Shown here: one piece after another, positions 36,328 through 45,316 of the stretch | Layout of the letters: every line of letters begins with the position of its first letter | Numbering within the stretch: position 1 is the stretch's first letter | Source of the DNA: Sphingobacteriales bacterium | Lineage (GTDB): Bacteria > Bacteroidota > Bacteroidia > Chitinophagales > UBA2359 | Direction: 5' to 3' | Length of the DNA: 64,000 nt | Assembly (NCBI GenBank): GCA_016706405.1 | Contig: JADJJT010000003.1 | Coordinates: 310,001-374,000 of the forward strand | Translations under genes and position numbers: made by a program | The notes under the pieces: generated by a model | The model's input: only the letters and a program-made list of their open reading frames with translations | Database searches by the model: none | Told to the model about the DNA's origin: nothing

Positions 36328-37665
36328 TTAAAAGAGGTTGCGCGCTTTTAACTCTAAATATTTGTTAATGGTATTTACAGTTAATGATTTAGGTTGGGTT
36401 AAAATGGTTTGTATGCCGTGTGCTTGAAGCTGTTTGACGATAAGGCGTTTTTCGAAATTAAATTTTTCGGCTATGGTTTTAATATAGATGTCTTCAATAT
36501 CGTTAGTTTTTAAAGCTAGCAGTTGCCGCAGCTCGGTATTTTCAAAAAAAATAACCACCAATAAATGTTGTTTTGCCAATTTTTGAAGGTAAGGTAATTG
36601 CCGGTTCAGGCTGGTTGTGGTTTCAAAATTGGTAAACAAAAGCAATAAACTGCGCTGGCTAAGCCGCCTCCTGATGTTTAAATACAGTTTTTCGTAATCG
36701 GCTTCTAAAAAATTGGTTTTTTGGGCATATAACAACTCTTGTAATAAATACATTTGGTTGCCCTGTTTTTTAGCCGGCGCAAAAGACCCTATTTGGTGAG
36801 AAAAAGTTAAAAGCCCGGCTTTGTCGCCTTTGCGTATGGCAATATTTGACATCACTAAACTGGCATTAATGGCATAGTCGAGCAAACTTAAGCCCTCAAA
36901 AGGCATTTGCATAACGCGCCCCATATTGATAAGGCAGTAAACAGGCTGCGATTTTTCATCGTCAAATTGGTTCACCATTAATTGGTTATGCCTTGCACTG
37001 GCTTTCCAGTTTACGGTACGGTAATCATCTCCAGACACGTATTCTTTAATTTGTTCAAATTCGAGGCTGTGGCCAATACGGCGAATTTTTTTGAGGCCGG
37101 CCTCGCTTAGCCGCCTCGAAAATGCCAACAACTCGTATTGCCGCATTTGTAAAAACGAGGGGTATGTTGGCACCATAACCTCACTGCCAAAAGTGTAGCG
37201 ACGCTGAACCAAACCAACTGGGCTGGCAATATAAGTATGCAAAGCACCAAACCGATACTCGCCTCTTTCGACTGGTTTAAGCTGATAATTTAAGGTGTGC
37301 AGTTTACCTGATTCAATTTGGGCTGTTTGCAAAAAATGCCGCGACTGAAACTGAATGGGTAACTCGTCAATAATTTTAACGTTTACCGCAAAAGGGTATT
37401 TATTGTTTAGCTGAATACGAATGGTGTTAAAATCGCCGTTCGAGAGTTTGTCGGGCAATAAGCGGTTGCCGTTAATTGCCGGGCGGCTAAACAGCAGCAA
37501 AACATCTAGCAAAACAAAAAAACAAGTTGTAAAAAGGGCAATTTGCGCCCAAACAAATAATATTGGCCATGCAAAACTTAAACAAAACAAACTTACTGTT
37601 GCCGCAATGAGTACATAAAAGCGGGGCAGAAAAAATATGTTTTTAAAAAAATTAAGCATAGCCAT
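36328..37665 (-). CDS. DUF58-domain membrane protein (MoxR-partner type)
   Basis: 445 residues. Two N-terminal membrane segments (about 10-60), then RLSEAGLKKIRRIGHSLEFE and QIKEYVSGDDYRTVNWKASA, the DUF58 core, followed by a vWA-like region (VYCLINMGRV, AINASLVMSNIAIRKGDKAG). Such proteins work with MoxR AAA ATPases in metal insertion or complex assembly. The MoxR gene here lies 21 kb away at 58497, not adjacent. Upstream tatD is 30 bases away, probably the same operon. Confidence 0.9.
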   Translation of the reverse strand: MAMLNFFKNIFFLPRFYVLIAATVSLFCLSFAWPILFVWAQIALFTTCFFVLLDVLLLFSRPAINGNRLLPDKLSNGDFNTIRIQLNNKYPFAVNVKIIDELPIQFQSRHFLQTAQIESGKLHTLNYQLKPVERGEYRFGALHTYIASPVGLVQRRYTFGSEVMVPTYPSFLQMRQYELLAFSRRLSEAGLKKIRRIGHSLEFEQIKEYVSGDDYRTVNWKASARHNQLMVNQFDDEKSQPVYCLINMGRVMQMPFEGLSLLDYAINASLVMSNIAIRKGDKAGLLTFSHQIGSFAPAKKQGNQMYLLQELLYAQKTNFLEADYEKLYLNIRRRLSQRSLLLLFTNFETTTSLNRQLPYLQKLAKQHLLVVIFFENTELRQLLALKTNDIEDIYIKTIAEKFNFEKRLIVKQLQAHGIQTILTQPKSLTVNTINKYLELKARNLF

Positions 37666-37695
37666 TATTGTTTTCCTTAATAATATGGTAAATAT

Positions 37696-38493
37696 TTAAT
37701 TTACAGCAAACAAATTGAGGGCATTTGCCGTAGTAATTTGGGCTACTTGCTGGAGGCTGCAATTTTGGGCTTGTGCCACAGTTTGGGCAATGATTGGAAT
37801 ATAACTGCTTTCGTTGCGTTTTTCGTTTTTATTTTTTGAGGAGCGATAAGGTTCGGGCGCTAAATATGGCGAATCGGTTTCGAGCAAGATGCGTTGAAGT
37901 GGAATTTTTGATATAATATCCGGAAGATTGCTTTTTTTGTAGGTTGCCACTCCGCCAATACCAAGGAAAAATCCGGGCAAACTCAGTACTTTCTCTGCAT
38001 CTGCCATACTTCCTGAAAAGCAATGAAAAATACCCCGCAAACTGCCGTTGTGTTTTTTTTGGACAATTTCAAATGTTTCGTCAAAAGACTCGCGGCAATG
38101 TAACACAATGGGCAGGTTTAGTTCGAGTGCCCAGTCAATTTGTAGGTTCAATGCTTCGTATTGCGCTTGGGTAAAAGTTTTGTCCCAATAAAAATCGAGG
38201 CCAATTTCGCCAACTCCGCAATAAAAATGGCGGTTTGTATATAGCTCGTGCTTTATGAGGTTGAGGGTGTTTAGGTAATTTTCATCGACCGAGCAAGGAT
38301 GCAGCCCCATCATTGGATAAAATAAATTTGGCTGTTTTGCTTTTAAGTTTTTTAGTAGCGCTATTGTTTCTACGTCAACATTTGGCAAAAATATATATTT
38401 TACATTTTCAGTAATACATCTTTGAATAACTTCGTCTATATCTTTAAAAAAATGCTCGAAGTATAAATGACTGTGTGTATCGCAGAAAACCAT
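37696..38493 (-). CDS. tatD: TatD-family metal-dependent hydrolase
   Basis: 265 residues. Metal-binding FCDTHSHLYFEHF (about 3-15), MGLHPCSVDE, GVGEIGLDFYWD (about 94-105), LPIVLHCRESFDET, FHCFSG, and LLETDSPYLAPEPYR (about 201-215). TatD enzymes are deoxyribonucleases with roles in DNA repair and DNA degradation. A minus-strand TACCTTTG box at 38543-38550 lies before it, and DUF58 follows. Confidence 0.93.
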   Translation of the reverse strand: MVFCDTHSHLYFEHFFKDIDEVIQRCITENVKYIFLPNVDVETIALLKNLKAKQPNLFYPMMGLHPCSVDENYLNTLNLIKHELYTNRHFYCGVGEIGLDFYWDKTFTQAQYEALNLQIDWALELNLPIVLHCRESFDETFEIVQKKHNGSLRGIFHCFSGSMADAEKVLSLPGFFLGIGGVATYKKSNLPDIISKIPLQRILLETDSPYLAPEPYRSSKNKNEKRNESSYIPIIAQTVAQAQNCSLQQVAQITTANALNLFAVN

Positions 38494-38542
38494 ATTTTTG
38501 TTATCAAGTTTATATTTAACTCAAATAGTTAGAAATATAAGG

Positions 38543-38550
38543 CAAAGGTA
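38543..38550 (-). promoter_or_regulatory. -7 box (TACCTTTG) of tatD
   Basis: Minus-strand TAnnTTTG (CAAAGGTA on plus), 50 bases before the tatD start. Confidence 0.5.
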
Positions 38551-38718
38551 TTGTTTTTTTAAAGGAAACATTGGTGTTAAATGCAAAGTTGGCTTATAAT
38601 TTGATGTAACTATATTATATCCGGAATATTTTGACTTTGGCATTTTTATTAAAACTAAGTAAATTTGCCAAAGATTAGCTTTTTAATACGCGCTCAAGTA
38701 GGCTTTAAAACATTTTTT

Positions 38719-40068
38719 ATGAAAGGAAAATTTAGGTTCTATCAGCAGAAGCGCCAATTTTTTATTTTTTTGCTGGTTGCTTTCATCATTAGTGCATTTG
38801 CACCTTTTCGAGTACTTGCACAAAGTGGGCAAAATGCTAATTCCTACTTTAGAAACACAGAAAGGATAGCTCGTTTGCTTGAACAAGCTGGCGCGCAAAC
38901 TGCTGATACCGCCAAAAAAATTGTGTTTATTTATGTAACTAATCCGGAAAACAATTACTACGAAAGATTATTAGAAGAAATTAATCAAAACAAAAAGGCA
39001 CAATATTTATTAAACAAATATTTCCTTTGTAAACAAATTCACAAGCAAGACTTAGAGCATGAATTAGACTTTGAGGAAGCCTATAATGCACCCTTGCCTT
39101 CATTTTTATTTGTATCGAGTGATAGAGTTTTAGTACATGAAGCATACGGACAACAACATATAAGAAAATTTACCGACTTGTTATTAGAAACACTAAATTT
39201 AGCTCATATTTCAGTACCTACCTTAACCCCTTTGCTGACGCGCGATTATAAAAAATTAAGCTTGCCCGAAATGGATGGCTTGTACGCAGAGCAAAACCGC
39301 GAGCCCGAGTTTTTATTTTATTACGCTTGTAAATTGCAGGAAAATAGCCGAAATTTTAACGACATAGCCAATTTATACTGCCAAATTTGCAAAAACGAAA
39401 CAGGGTTGTGTAATATAAATATGTATAATACTGCCATTTTACGATTTTCAACTAATATTTTGTCAGAGGCATTGACCTTACTAATAAACAATAGAGACTT
39501 GCAAGAAAGTATAGCGCGCGATATGTACACCCAAAAGGTAACCGATGCTTTGCTTGCCTCGGCTGATACCTGCGCATACCGCCGCGACCAAAACTTATTT
39601 CAACAAACTTTAAACCTGCTGCACCAAGCTAAACTGCCCAACGAAGAAATTGTACTTTTTATAATTACACAGCAATATTATAAAGGATTAGATGATTTGA
39701 GCCAATTTTTTGAATACACAAAAGAATTTTTAACTAATAAAAATAATTATGGCCGTGTTGATGCGGCTATCATAACTAATATATGCCAAGTTTTTGCCGA
39801 CAAAGGGCAAAAAAATGAATGGAATATAGCTATTGTATGGATTGAACCCATAGCCAAAGAAAAGCCAATTTTTGAAAATATATATGTTCAGGCTCAAATT
39901 TTAGAAAAGCTCAAAAGAAATAAAGATGCCTATAACCGGTATGAATTAGCCCTTAATTTACTAAAAAACAAAACCCCAAACGTGAACATTGAAAACACAG
40001 AATTGTTTAAGTCAGTTACCATCAATAAAAATAGGTTAGGCGAATTGCTGCTCGAAAACAACGAGTAA
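38719..40068 (+). CDS. secreted thioredoxin-fold plus helical-repeat protein
   Basis: 449 residues from ATG 38719. The open frame begins at a TTG 54 bases earlier. A signal peptide ends APFRVLAQ. Residues 70-160 (KKIVFIYVTNPENNYYERLL ... APLPSFLFVSSDRVLVHEAY) have the outline of a thioredoxin fold but no CxxC pair. The rest is helical with TPR-like segments (NIYVQAQILEKLKRNKDAYN). No named family recognised. The next gene starts 39 bases downstream. Confidence 0.65.
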   Translation: MKGKFRFYQQKRQFFIFLLVAFIISAFAPFRVLAQSGQNANSYFRNTERIARLLEQAGAQTADTAKKIVFIYVTNPENNYYERLLEEINQNKKAQYLLNKYFLCKQIHKQDLEHELDFEEAYNAPLPSFLFVSSDRVLVHEAYGQQHIRKFTDLLLETLNLAHISVPTLTPLLTRDYKKLSLPEMDGLYAEQNREPEFLFYYACKLQENSRNFNDIANLYCQICKNETGLCNINMYNTAILRFSTNILSEALTLLINNRDLQESIARDMYTQKVTDALLASADTCAYRRDQNLFQQTLNLLHQAKLPNEEIVLFIITQQYYKGLDDLSQFFEYTKEFLTNKNNYGRVDAAIITNICQVFADKGQKNEWNIAIVWIEPIAKEKPIFENIYVQAQILEKLKRNKDAYNRYELALNLLKNKTPNVNIENTELFKSVTINKNRLGELLLENNE

Positions 40069-40107
40069 TTAACACGAAGTAAATAATATTTATATATAAA
40101 TTGACTT

Positions 40108-40605
40108 ATGTTCGAAAATATAGAAAATATGCCGCCGTCTGCCCGTGTTTGGGTTTACCAAAGCGATAAAATGCTCACTGAAGCACAAATTGAGCAAGCT
40201 AACCGCGTGCTGCAAAATTTTGTCTATACTTGGGTTGCCCATGGCGCAGGTTTAAAAGCCTACGCAGGGGTACACCATGCCTGGTTTATTATTTTGGCTG
40301 TTGATGAGACTTACTATCCGGCTTCGGGCTGCAGTATTGACGAGTCAATTATTTGCCTTCACAGTTTGCAAAAACAGTTGGGTATTAACCTTTTTCAGCG
40401 CACAAATATTGCCTACCGAACCAATGAGAATGGAGGGCAAATTGCCATTACATCCACCTCAAACTTGCCCGATATGTATAAAAAAGGGGTAATAACTGAT
40501 GATGCCTTAATATTTAATAATATAATTACTACAAAAAGCGAACTTGACCAAAATTGGGAACTGCCCTTGAGCAAAACATGGGCTAAACAATTATGTCCGG
40601 CATGA
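40108..40605 (+). CDS. conserved Bacteroidota protein of unknown function
   Basis: 165 residues. ARVWVYQSDKMLTEAQIEQA and LKAYAGVHHAWFIILAVDE stand out, then FQRTNIAYRTNENGGQI. Homologues in Bacteroidota are often labelled ABC transporter ATPase, but no Walker motifs are present, so that label is not supported. Probably cytosolic and soluble. May be co-transcribed with the upstream gene. Confidence 0.7.
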   Translation: MFENIENMPPSARVWVYQSDKMLTEAQIEQANRVLQNFVYTWVAHGAGLKAYAGVHHAWFIILAVDETYYPASGCSIDESIICLHSLQKQLGINLFQRTNIAYRTNENGGQIAITSTSNLPDMYKKGVITDDALIFNNIITTKSELDQNWELPLSKTWAKQLCPA

Positions 40606-40807
40606 TAACGCCAAACTAAAAGGTATTCTTATTTTTCTAGATAAACAGACACAATATACGAATTATTAAAATTCAAGAAAGGCAAGAAAGAATTTTGCGG
40701 CTGCGTTTTTTATTTCCGGATTTAACTTTTTTAGGCAAATCTGGTCGAATTAATGTGAGGTAAAAAACATATTACCTTATTTTACATAATTTTTTCAAAA
40801 TAAAAAC

Positions 40808-41293
40808 ATGACGACCCGCATTTTATTTTACTTCCTTGGTTTGTTTTCAATATCAGTTGTTTTTTTTGCCTGCACCCGAGAACCCATTGATTCGGGCGAG
40901 GTTGGGCCTAATTTAACTGGCGGCACTTGGGCAGTATCAAAACTTTCCTTCTCCAGCGAATTATTACCCGACTCGAGTGTAAGCAATTTAGGGAATATAA
41001 CTTTTAACAGCAATGGAACCGGCAACACCAACACCACCCTTTTGCCCGGCGTTTTGTTTGACGATATTGCCGGCACCAATTTTACCTGGCAAGCCTCGGG
41101 CAGCAATATCAGCATTAATTTCAAGGCAAAATCTGACAGCAGTAATATTGCAATTACTTACAATTCAATAACTAATACAACCGCCAACCAAGTATTGCGC
41201 GTTTATCAAATCAGCAGCAATAATCAAGCAATTAGTTTGGCCGTAAAAGGTTTAACTACTTTATACAATATTGATTATACCTTAACTAAATAA
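40808..41293 (+). CDS. lipocalin-like lipoprotein
   Basis: 161 residues. Lipoprotein signal ending VVFFAC (Cys 22). The mature part starts at LTGGTWAVSKLSFSSELLPD, followed by NITFNSNGTGNTNTTLL, FTWQASGSNISINF and further short strands. This resembles small lipocalin-like or META-like domains of Bacteroidota lipoproteins. Ligand and role unknown. Followed by a strong terminator at 41325. Confidence 0.7.
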   Translation: MTTRILFYFLGLFSISVVFFACTREPIDSGEVGPNLTGGTWAVSKLSFSSELLPDSSVSNLGNITFNSNGTGNTNTTLLPGVLFDDIAGTNFTWQASGSNISINFKAKSDSSNIAITYNSITNTTANQVLRVYQISSNNQAISLAVKGLTTLYNIDYTLTK

Positions 41294-41324
41294 TTGACCC
41301 ATTAAAAACTTTTTCAATAATTTT

Positions 41325-41363
41325 AATGCCGCTTTTCAGATTACTGCAAAGCGGCATTTTTGC
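41325..41363 (+). terminator. intrinsic terminator after the lipocalin-like gene
   Basis: Perfect 11-base stem AATGCCGCTTT / AAAGCGGCATT with a T-run. Confidence 0.88.
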
Positions 41364-41402
41364 ATTTTAATTAGATGCTGTCTATACTAACACAAAATAC
41401 TG

Positions 41403-41410
41403 TATCTTTG
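41403..41410 (+). promoter_or_regulatory. -7 box (TATCTTTG) of the UbiB-like gene
   Basis: TAnnTTTG match 38 bases before the ATG at 41449, right after a terminator. Confidence 0.6.
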
Positions 41411-41448
41411 CCCAAAGTGCCACTACAAGCAATGCCGCACAAATTTTT

Positions 41449-43137
41449 ATGATTTTTGGAAAAACTATTCAAAACCTTAAACGTACCCGCGAAATTTTAG
41501 GGGTGTTGTTAAAATATGGCCTCGAAGATTTGGTTTCTAACACCTCGCTGCAAAACCTCATTACTAAAAACCGCAAATTAAAATGGCTTAGAGATGATAA
41601 GCCCATTTTAGATTATACCCGTTGGGAACGTATTAGGTTGGCCTGCGAAGATTTAGGCCCTACTTTTATAAAGTTCGGTCAGGTATTGAGTAACAGACCC
41701 GACTTACTTCCGGATGATTTTATTATTGAACTACAAAAATTGCAAAGCGAAGTGCCGCCCTTCCCTTTCAATCAAGTTAAAAGCATCATCGAAGAAGAAC
41801 TCAAATTACCCCTTGCCGACATATTTAGCCAATTCGACGAAAAGCCCGTAGGCTCAGCATCAATAGGGCAGGTTCATAAAGCCATTTTAGCAGACGGACG
41901 GCAAGTAGTGGTAAAAGTGCGAAGGCCGGGCGTGGCAAAACGAGTGCGAACTGATTTGTTGATTATTCGCGACTTAGTAAACCGAGCCGAACACATTTTA
42001 GAGCGAAACGGAATTGTAAACGCCATAGATGCCGTTGATGCTTTTGAGCGAAGTATTCAAAAAGAATTAGATTATACCAACGAAGCCCGCAATATCTCAA
42101 CCTTTAAACACGCCTACAGAAACTACAAAAAATTTTACGTGCCTTCTGTTTATAAAGAATTTAGCACCAGCAAAGTGTTAGTCATGGAGTTTGTTGATGG
42201 CTGTAAAATTACCGACGTAGTACAACTTGCAGCGTGGGGGCTTGACCCGCCACTTTTGGCCGAAATGGGCATGGATATTTACTTGACACAAATTTTTGAG
42301 CACGGATTTTTTCATGCCGACCCCCACCCAGGCAATATTATTATAACTAACGAAGGTACCATTTGCTTAATTGATTTTGGCATGATAGGCACCCTTATGC
42401 GCAAAGACAAATATGCACTTGCCGGCGTATTTGTAGGCATGGCACAACAAAATGCCCGATTTATGGCCGAAAACCTGCGCAAATTAGCCCTCGAAGCCGA
42501 AATTACCGATATGCGCGCCCTTGAGTACGACCTAAACGAGTTAATTGAAGATTTTGCCTTGTTAGACGTAAGCGAGTCAAATATAGCCGAAATGAGCAGC
42601 CGCTTGCAAAAAATTACCTATAATTACCGGCTCCGGATACCGGGAAGCGTTTTTATTATTTTTAGGGCATTGGCAATTTTAGAAGGTATTGGCAAGGCCA
42701 TTCACCCTAATTTCCAAACTTATGAGTTTATCAAGCCATTTGGCGCTAAATTAATCCGCGAAAAACTTTCGAAAGACAGTTTAACCGATGATTTATTGGA
42801 ACGCTTTACCCAGTTAGGCGATTTCTTAACCAGTTTTCCGGTTGAGGTCAGGGATATTTTAGTCCAAACCCGGAAAGGTAAACTGCGCTTTCAACACGAG
42901 CCGGTTAATTATCATCCTATTTTAAACTCGGCAAACCGGGCTGTTAACAGAGTTGTATTATCGTTAATTATATGTTCTTTGTTAATTGCTGCGGCTATTA
43001 TGTTTAACGCGCAGTTTCCGGCATGGTATTACGCCGATAATGGCTTACCCTATTTTAGTCTTGTGGCCATAGGTTTGGCCCTAATGTTTGGGTTGGTTTT
43101 GTGGCGCATGATACAGCGAACCAACGAACCCGATTAA
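41449..43137 (+). CDS. UbiB/ABC1-family protein kinase-like protein
   Basis: 562 residues. ABC1 kinase motifs: TFIKFGQVLSNRPDLLP (KxGQ, about 73-89), the Ala-rich loop PVGSASIGQVHKA (about 131-143), the Lys in VVVKVRRPG, HADPHPGNIIIT (about 287-298), and LIDFGMIGT, the DFG equivalent. Two membrane segments at the C-terminus (about 505-555). UbiB proteins support isoprenoid-quinone synthesis or distribution. Bacteroidota mainly make menaquinone, so a general quinone or lipid role is possible. Confidence 0.92.
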   Translation: MIFGKTIQNLKRTREILGVLLKYGLEDLVSNTSLQNLITKNRKLKWLRDDKPILDYTRWERIRLACEDLGPTFIKFGQVLSNRPDLLPDDFIIELQKLQSEVPPFPFNQVKSIIEEELKLPLADIFSQFDEKPVGSASIGQVHKAILADGRQVVVKVRRPGVAKRVRTDLLIIRDLVNRAEHILERNGIVNAIDAVDAFERSIQKELDYTNEARNISTFKHAYRNYKKFYVPSVYKEFSTSKVLVMEFVDGCKITDVVQLAAWGLDPPLLAEMGMDIYLTQIFEHGFFHADPHPGNIIITNEGTICLIDFGMIGTLMRKDKYALAGVFVGMAQQNARFMAENLRKLALEAEITDMRALEYDLNELIEDFALLDVSESNIAEMSSRLQKITYNYRLRIPGSVFIIFRALAILEGIGKAIHPNFQTYEFIKPFGAKLIREKLSKDSLTDDLLERFTQLGDFLTSFPVEVRDILVQTRKGKLRFQHEPVNYHPILNSANRAVNRVVLSLIICSLLIAAAIMFNAQFPAWYYADNGLPYFSLVAIGLALMFGLVLWRMIQRTNEPD

Positions 43138-43201
43138 ACTGAACAAGAAACAGTAATTAATGTTTCACAGCCGTTTTATTTTATTTGGCCTAGTATAAAG
43201 T

Positions 43202-44116
43202 TCACTTAAACATCCGGATACCATTTAAAACACCTAAACTCTTAAAGTACTTAAGCCTTTTCCATCGCCGGGTAATCCGGTAAAAAACACCCTCATCAAT
43301 CCAGGTATTATCTGTTGTAATGCAGCCCGGCTTATTGCCATCTAAAGATTGAAACACCTCAAAACACCGCCAGCCAAACCATTTTTTAGTGTTAAAACTA
43401 AGTTTTAAGCCCAAAAGCAAATTATCGGGGCTAAAATTAGTTTGTTTATCTTTATTCACATGGATGGACAATAAATGGTAGGTTTCATCTAACTGCGCCT
43501 TTAACTCGGCACTACTAAAGCATAAACGCAATGTTTGCGAGTTACTATGCTCAATAAAATCAATTTTTTGCGGTGTTATTTGTGCCCTGCCGTAACGCCG
43601 TTGCTTGGCTAATTTGTTGTAAGTAGCAATGGTTGTGCTGGTGTGCAGTTCGTAAGCATAGTACTGCTCGGTAAAGCGCAAACGCCAGTTTTGAGTTTGT
43701 AATTCTAAAAAGCGCGCCAAATCGCCCCATAAATCTTTGCCCAAAAGATAAGCACCAAATATTCCAATTAATCCCTCGACAGTCAATAAATCTTTGGGAT
43801 TGTAATAACCAATAAAAGCACTCAAGATAGCTCCCAAACTCAAACCAAAGTATTTATGGGCGCGGTCATTAATTGTCCGATAGGTAGATGTATGCTTCGA
43901 TGCAAGGTCGTTAATATATTCTTCGAAGGGCATAAAATGAAAATCGGCAGCTTGGATGGCCCGGTGGTAAGGGCAAACTACTATATGGCACTCTAATTGG
44001 TGGCAGTTTTGAGCAATTAGAGGCAAATTATGTAAGTGCAGGTCCCAAATATCGTCAAATTGGGGGGCTTGCACTATTGAAATCAACTGCGAAGGTAAAT
44101 TTTGCGGACTTAACAT
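43202..44116 (-). CDS. hypothetical membrane protein with two central hydrophobic segments
   Basis: 304 residues, not recognised. Two hydrophobic stretches at about 93-107 and 115-126 (SLGAILSAFIGYY, GLIGIFGAYLLG) may form a membrane hairpin. The rest is soluble, with a conserved-looking central TQNWRLRFTEQYYAYEL and a basic C-terminus (RRWKRLKYFK). No enzymatic motif seen. Base use is like its neighbours, so no sign of recent transfer. A TCCGGA lies at its 3' end. Confidence 0.6.
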   Translation of the reverse strand: MLSPQNLPSQLISIVQAPQFDDIWDLHLHNLPLIAQNCHQLECHIVVCPYHRAIQAADFHFMPFEEYINDLASKHTSTYRTINDRAHKYFGLSLGAILSAFIGYYNPKDLLTVEGLIGIFGAYLLGKDLWGDLARFLELQTQNWRLRFTEQYYAYELHTSTTIATYNKLAKQRRYGRAQITPQKIDFIEHSNSQTLRLCFSSAELKAQLDETYHLLSIHVNKDKQTNFSPDNLLLGLKLSFNTKKWFGWRCFEVFQSLDGNKPGCITTDNTWIDEGVFYRITRRWKRLKYFKSLGVLNGIRMFK

Positions 44117-44275
44117 GGGCGGTAAAGGTAGGTTATTTTATCATTTTTAAAGTATAAATTTAACAAAACCTGTTGCTTTACCTACATTGTGCTTTATCCG
44201 GATATTACTTCTAATCAAACCCGAATTAATTTATGAGTAAGGTGTTTATTTTTCTGTTATTTCCAGAACATACTG

Positions 44276-44283
44276 TATCTTTG
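44276..44283 (+). promoter_or_regulatory. -7 box (TATCTTTG) of tRNA-Ser(CGA)
   Basis: TAnnTTTG ending 5 bases before the tRNA, the same spacing as at the other tRNA-Ser gene. Confidence 0.7.
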
Positions 44284-44288
44284 CCCCC

Positions 44289-44378
44289 GGAAAGATGCCA
44301 GAGCGGTTGAATGGGCTTGACTCGAAATCAAGTGTACCCCTAAACCGGGTACCGGGGGTTCGAATCCCCCTCTTTCCG
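44289..44378 (+). tRNA. tRNA-Ser (anticodon CGA)
   Basis: 90 bases. Acceptor stem GGAAAGA / TCTTTCC with discriminator G; anticodon stem CTTGA / TCAAG around CTCGAAA; long variable arm (class II); and a T-arm GGGGGTTCGAATCCCCC. CCA not encoded. Reads UCG. Confidence 0.95.
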
Positions 44379-44388
44379 CCCAATCTTC

Positions 44389-44433
44389 ACCTTTTAATGC
44401 AGCGCAAAATATTTGCATTAGAAGGTTTTTTTG
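44389..44433 (+). terminator. terminator after tRNA-Ser(CGA)
   Basis: Near-perfect 13-base stem ACCTTTTAATGCA / TGCATTAGAAGGT followed by a T-run. Confidence 0.8.
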
Positions 44434-44466
44434 TTTTAGAAAGGCATTTTATATTTGTGTTGGGTT

Positions 44467-45114
44467 TTAATCAAGCGTTTCGGTAGCCATTATTTTCAGG
44501 TCGGCTAAATTTTTTGCCACTTTTGATGCCCATATGTTTTGCATTTCTTTATGATGGCTAAAATGGGTTTGGTGGTCGTATTCTTTATCGTAAGCGCGCC
44601 ATTGGTCTAAGATTAGGTTCGCTTCGGCAACTAATTGTAATGTGTCGTTACAAGCAAATTGTTTGTTTAGCAAATGAAGGCGCAGTTTACGGGCAAAATA
44701 TTCGGTAATATCAAAATGTAATTGTTCGTGTGCCAAAACATCCTTTGTTTTTGCCTCGTTGCGCACCCACGACAAATCGGGCTTAAAAGTAGCTTTAACC
44801 GTACAATTCAAATATTTGGTCGAATCGCAAAAATAACTATATATTATGGCCGAATAAGTAAGGGCAGCAATACGTTTGTCGTTGGTTGGTTCGCCTTTAA
44901 AATCATCCCAAACCAAGGGGTCGTTTAAGTCCCATAGTTTTTGAGTTTCTAACACTCGTTCGGAATGATGGCACACGAGATCGTTTTTTAGTAAAATTAT
45001 TTCTGTGTTAGCCCCGCGTGAGTAGCTGTGAAAAAAATTATAGGAAATTGCACCTGAAAAACTTGCAAGGTTTATAAGCACAAAAATGTATATCGAAATA
45101 ATGTTTGGCAACAT
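44467..45114 (-). CDS. DUF922-like putative zinc peptidase
   Basis: 215 residues with a hydrophobic N-terminus (IISIYIFVLINLASF). The motif VLAHEQLHFDITEYFARKLR (about 126-145) places an HExxH-like HEQLH and a downstream Glu as in DUF922 proteins of Bacteroidota. WDLNDPLVWDDFKGEP precedes it, the usual start of this domain. Probably periplasmic. Activity not shown. Confidence 0.78.
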   Translation of the reverse strand: MLPNIISIYIFVLINLASFSGAISYNFFHSYSRGANTEIILLKNDLVCHHSERVLETQKLWDLNDPLVWDDFKGEPTNDKRIAALTYSAIIYSYFCDSTKYLNCTVKATFKPDLSWVRNEAKTKDVLAHEQLHFDITEYFARKLRLHLLNKQFACNDTLQLVAEANLILDQWRAYDKEYDHQTHFSHHKEMQNIWASKVAKNLADLKIMATETLD

Positions 45115-45194
45115 AGTTATTCCTGTTTATCCGGATAAAAAATTAATTTTATTGGGTCGTAGCTCAAAGGTTTGTATATTTAACAATAGTGAAT

Positions 45195-45202
45195 TAACTT
45201 TG
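45195..45202 (+). promoter_or_regulatory. -7 box (TAACTTTG) upstream of the DUF3298-like gene
   Basis: TAnnTTTG match about 115 bases before the start. Confidence 0.35.
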
Positions 45203-45316
45203 TGCATCGAGGTAATTACGGCTAAATAACGTTAAATTTACAAACTTGTTTTTGTGCTTTATTTTGTAAATTAAAATCTCTCCCTCTTAACTGCCATTCT
45301 GGTGATTTTTTATAAT

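Noticed and set aside
44295..44486. 63-residue ORF MPERLNGLDSKSS
   Set aside because: Translation of tRNA-Ser itself (typical PERLNGLDSKSS artefact).
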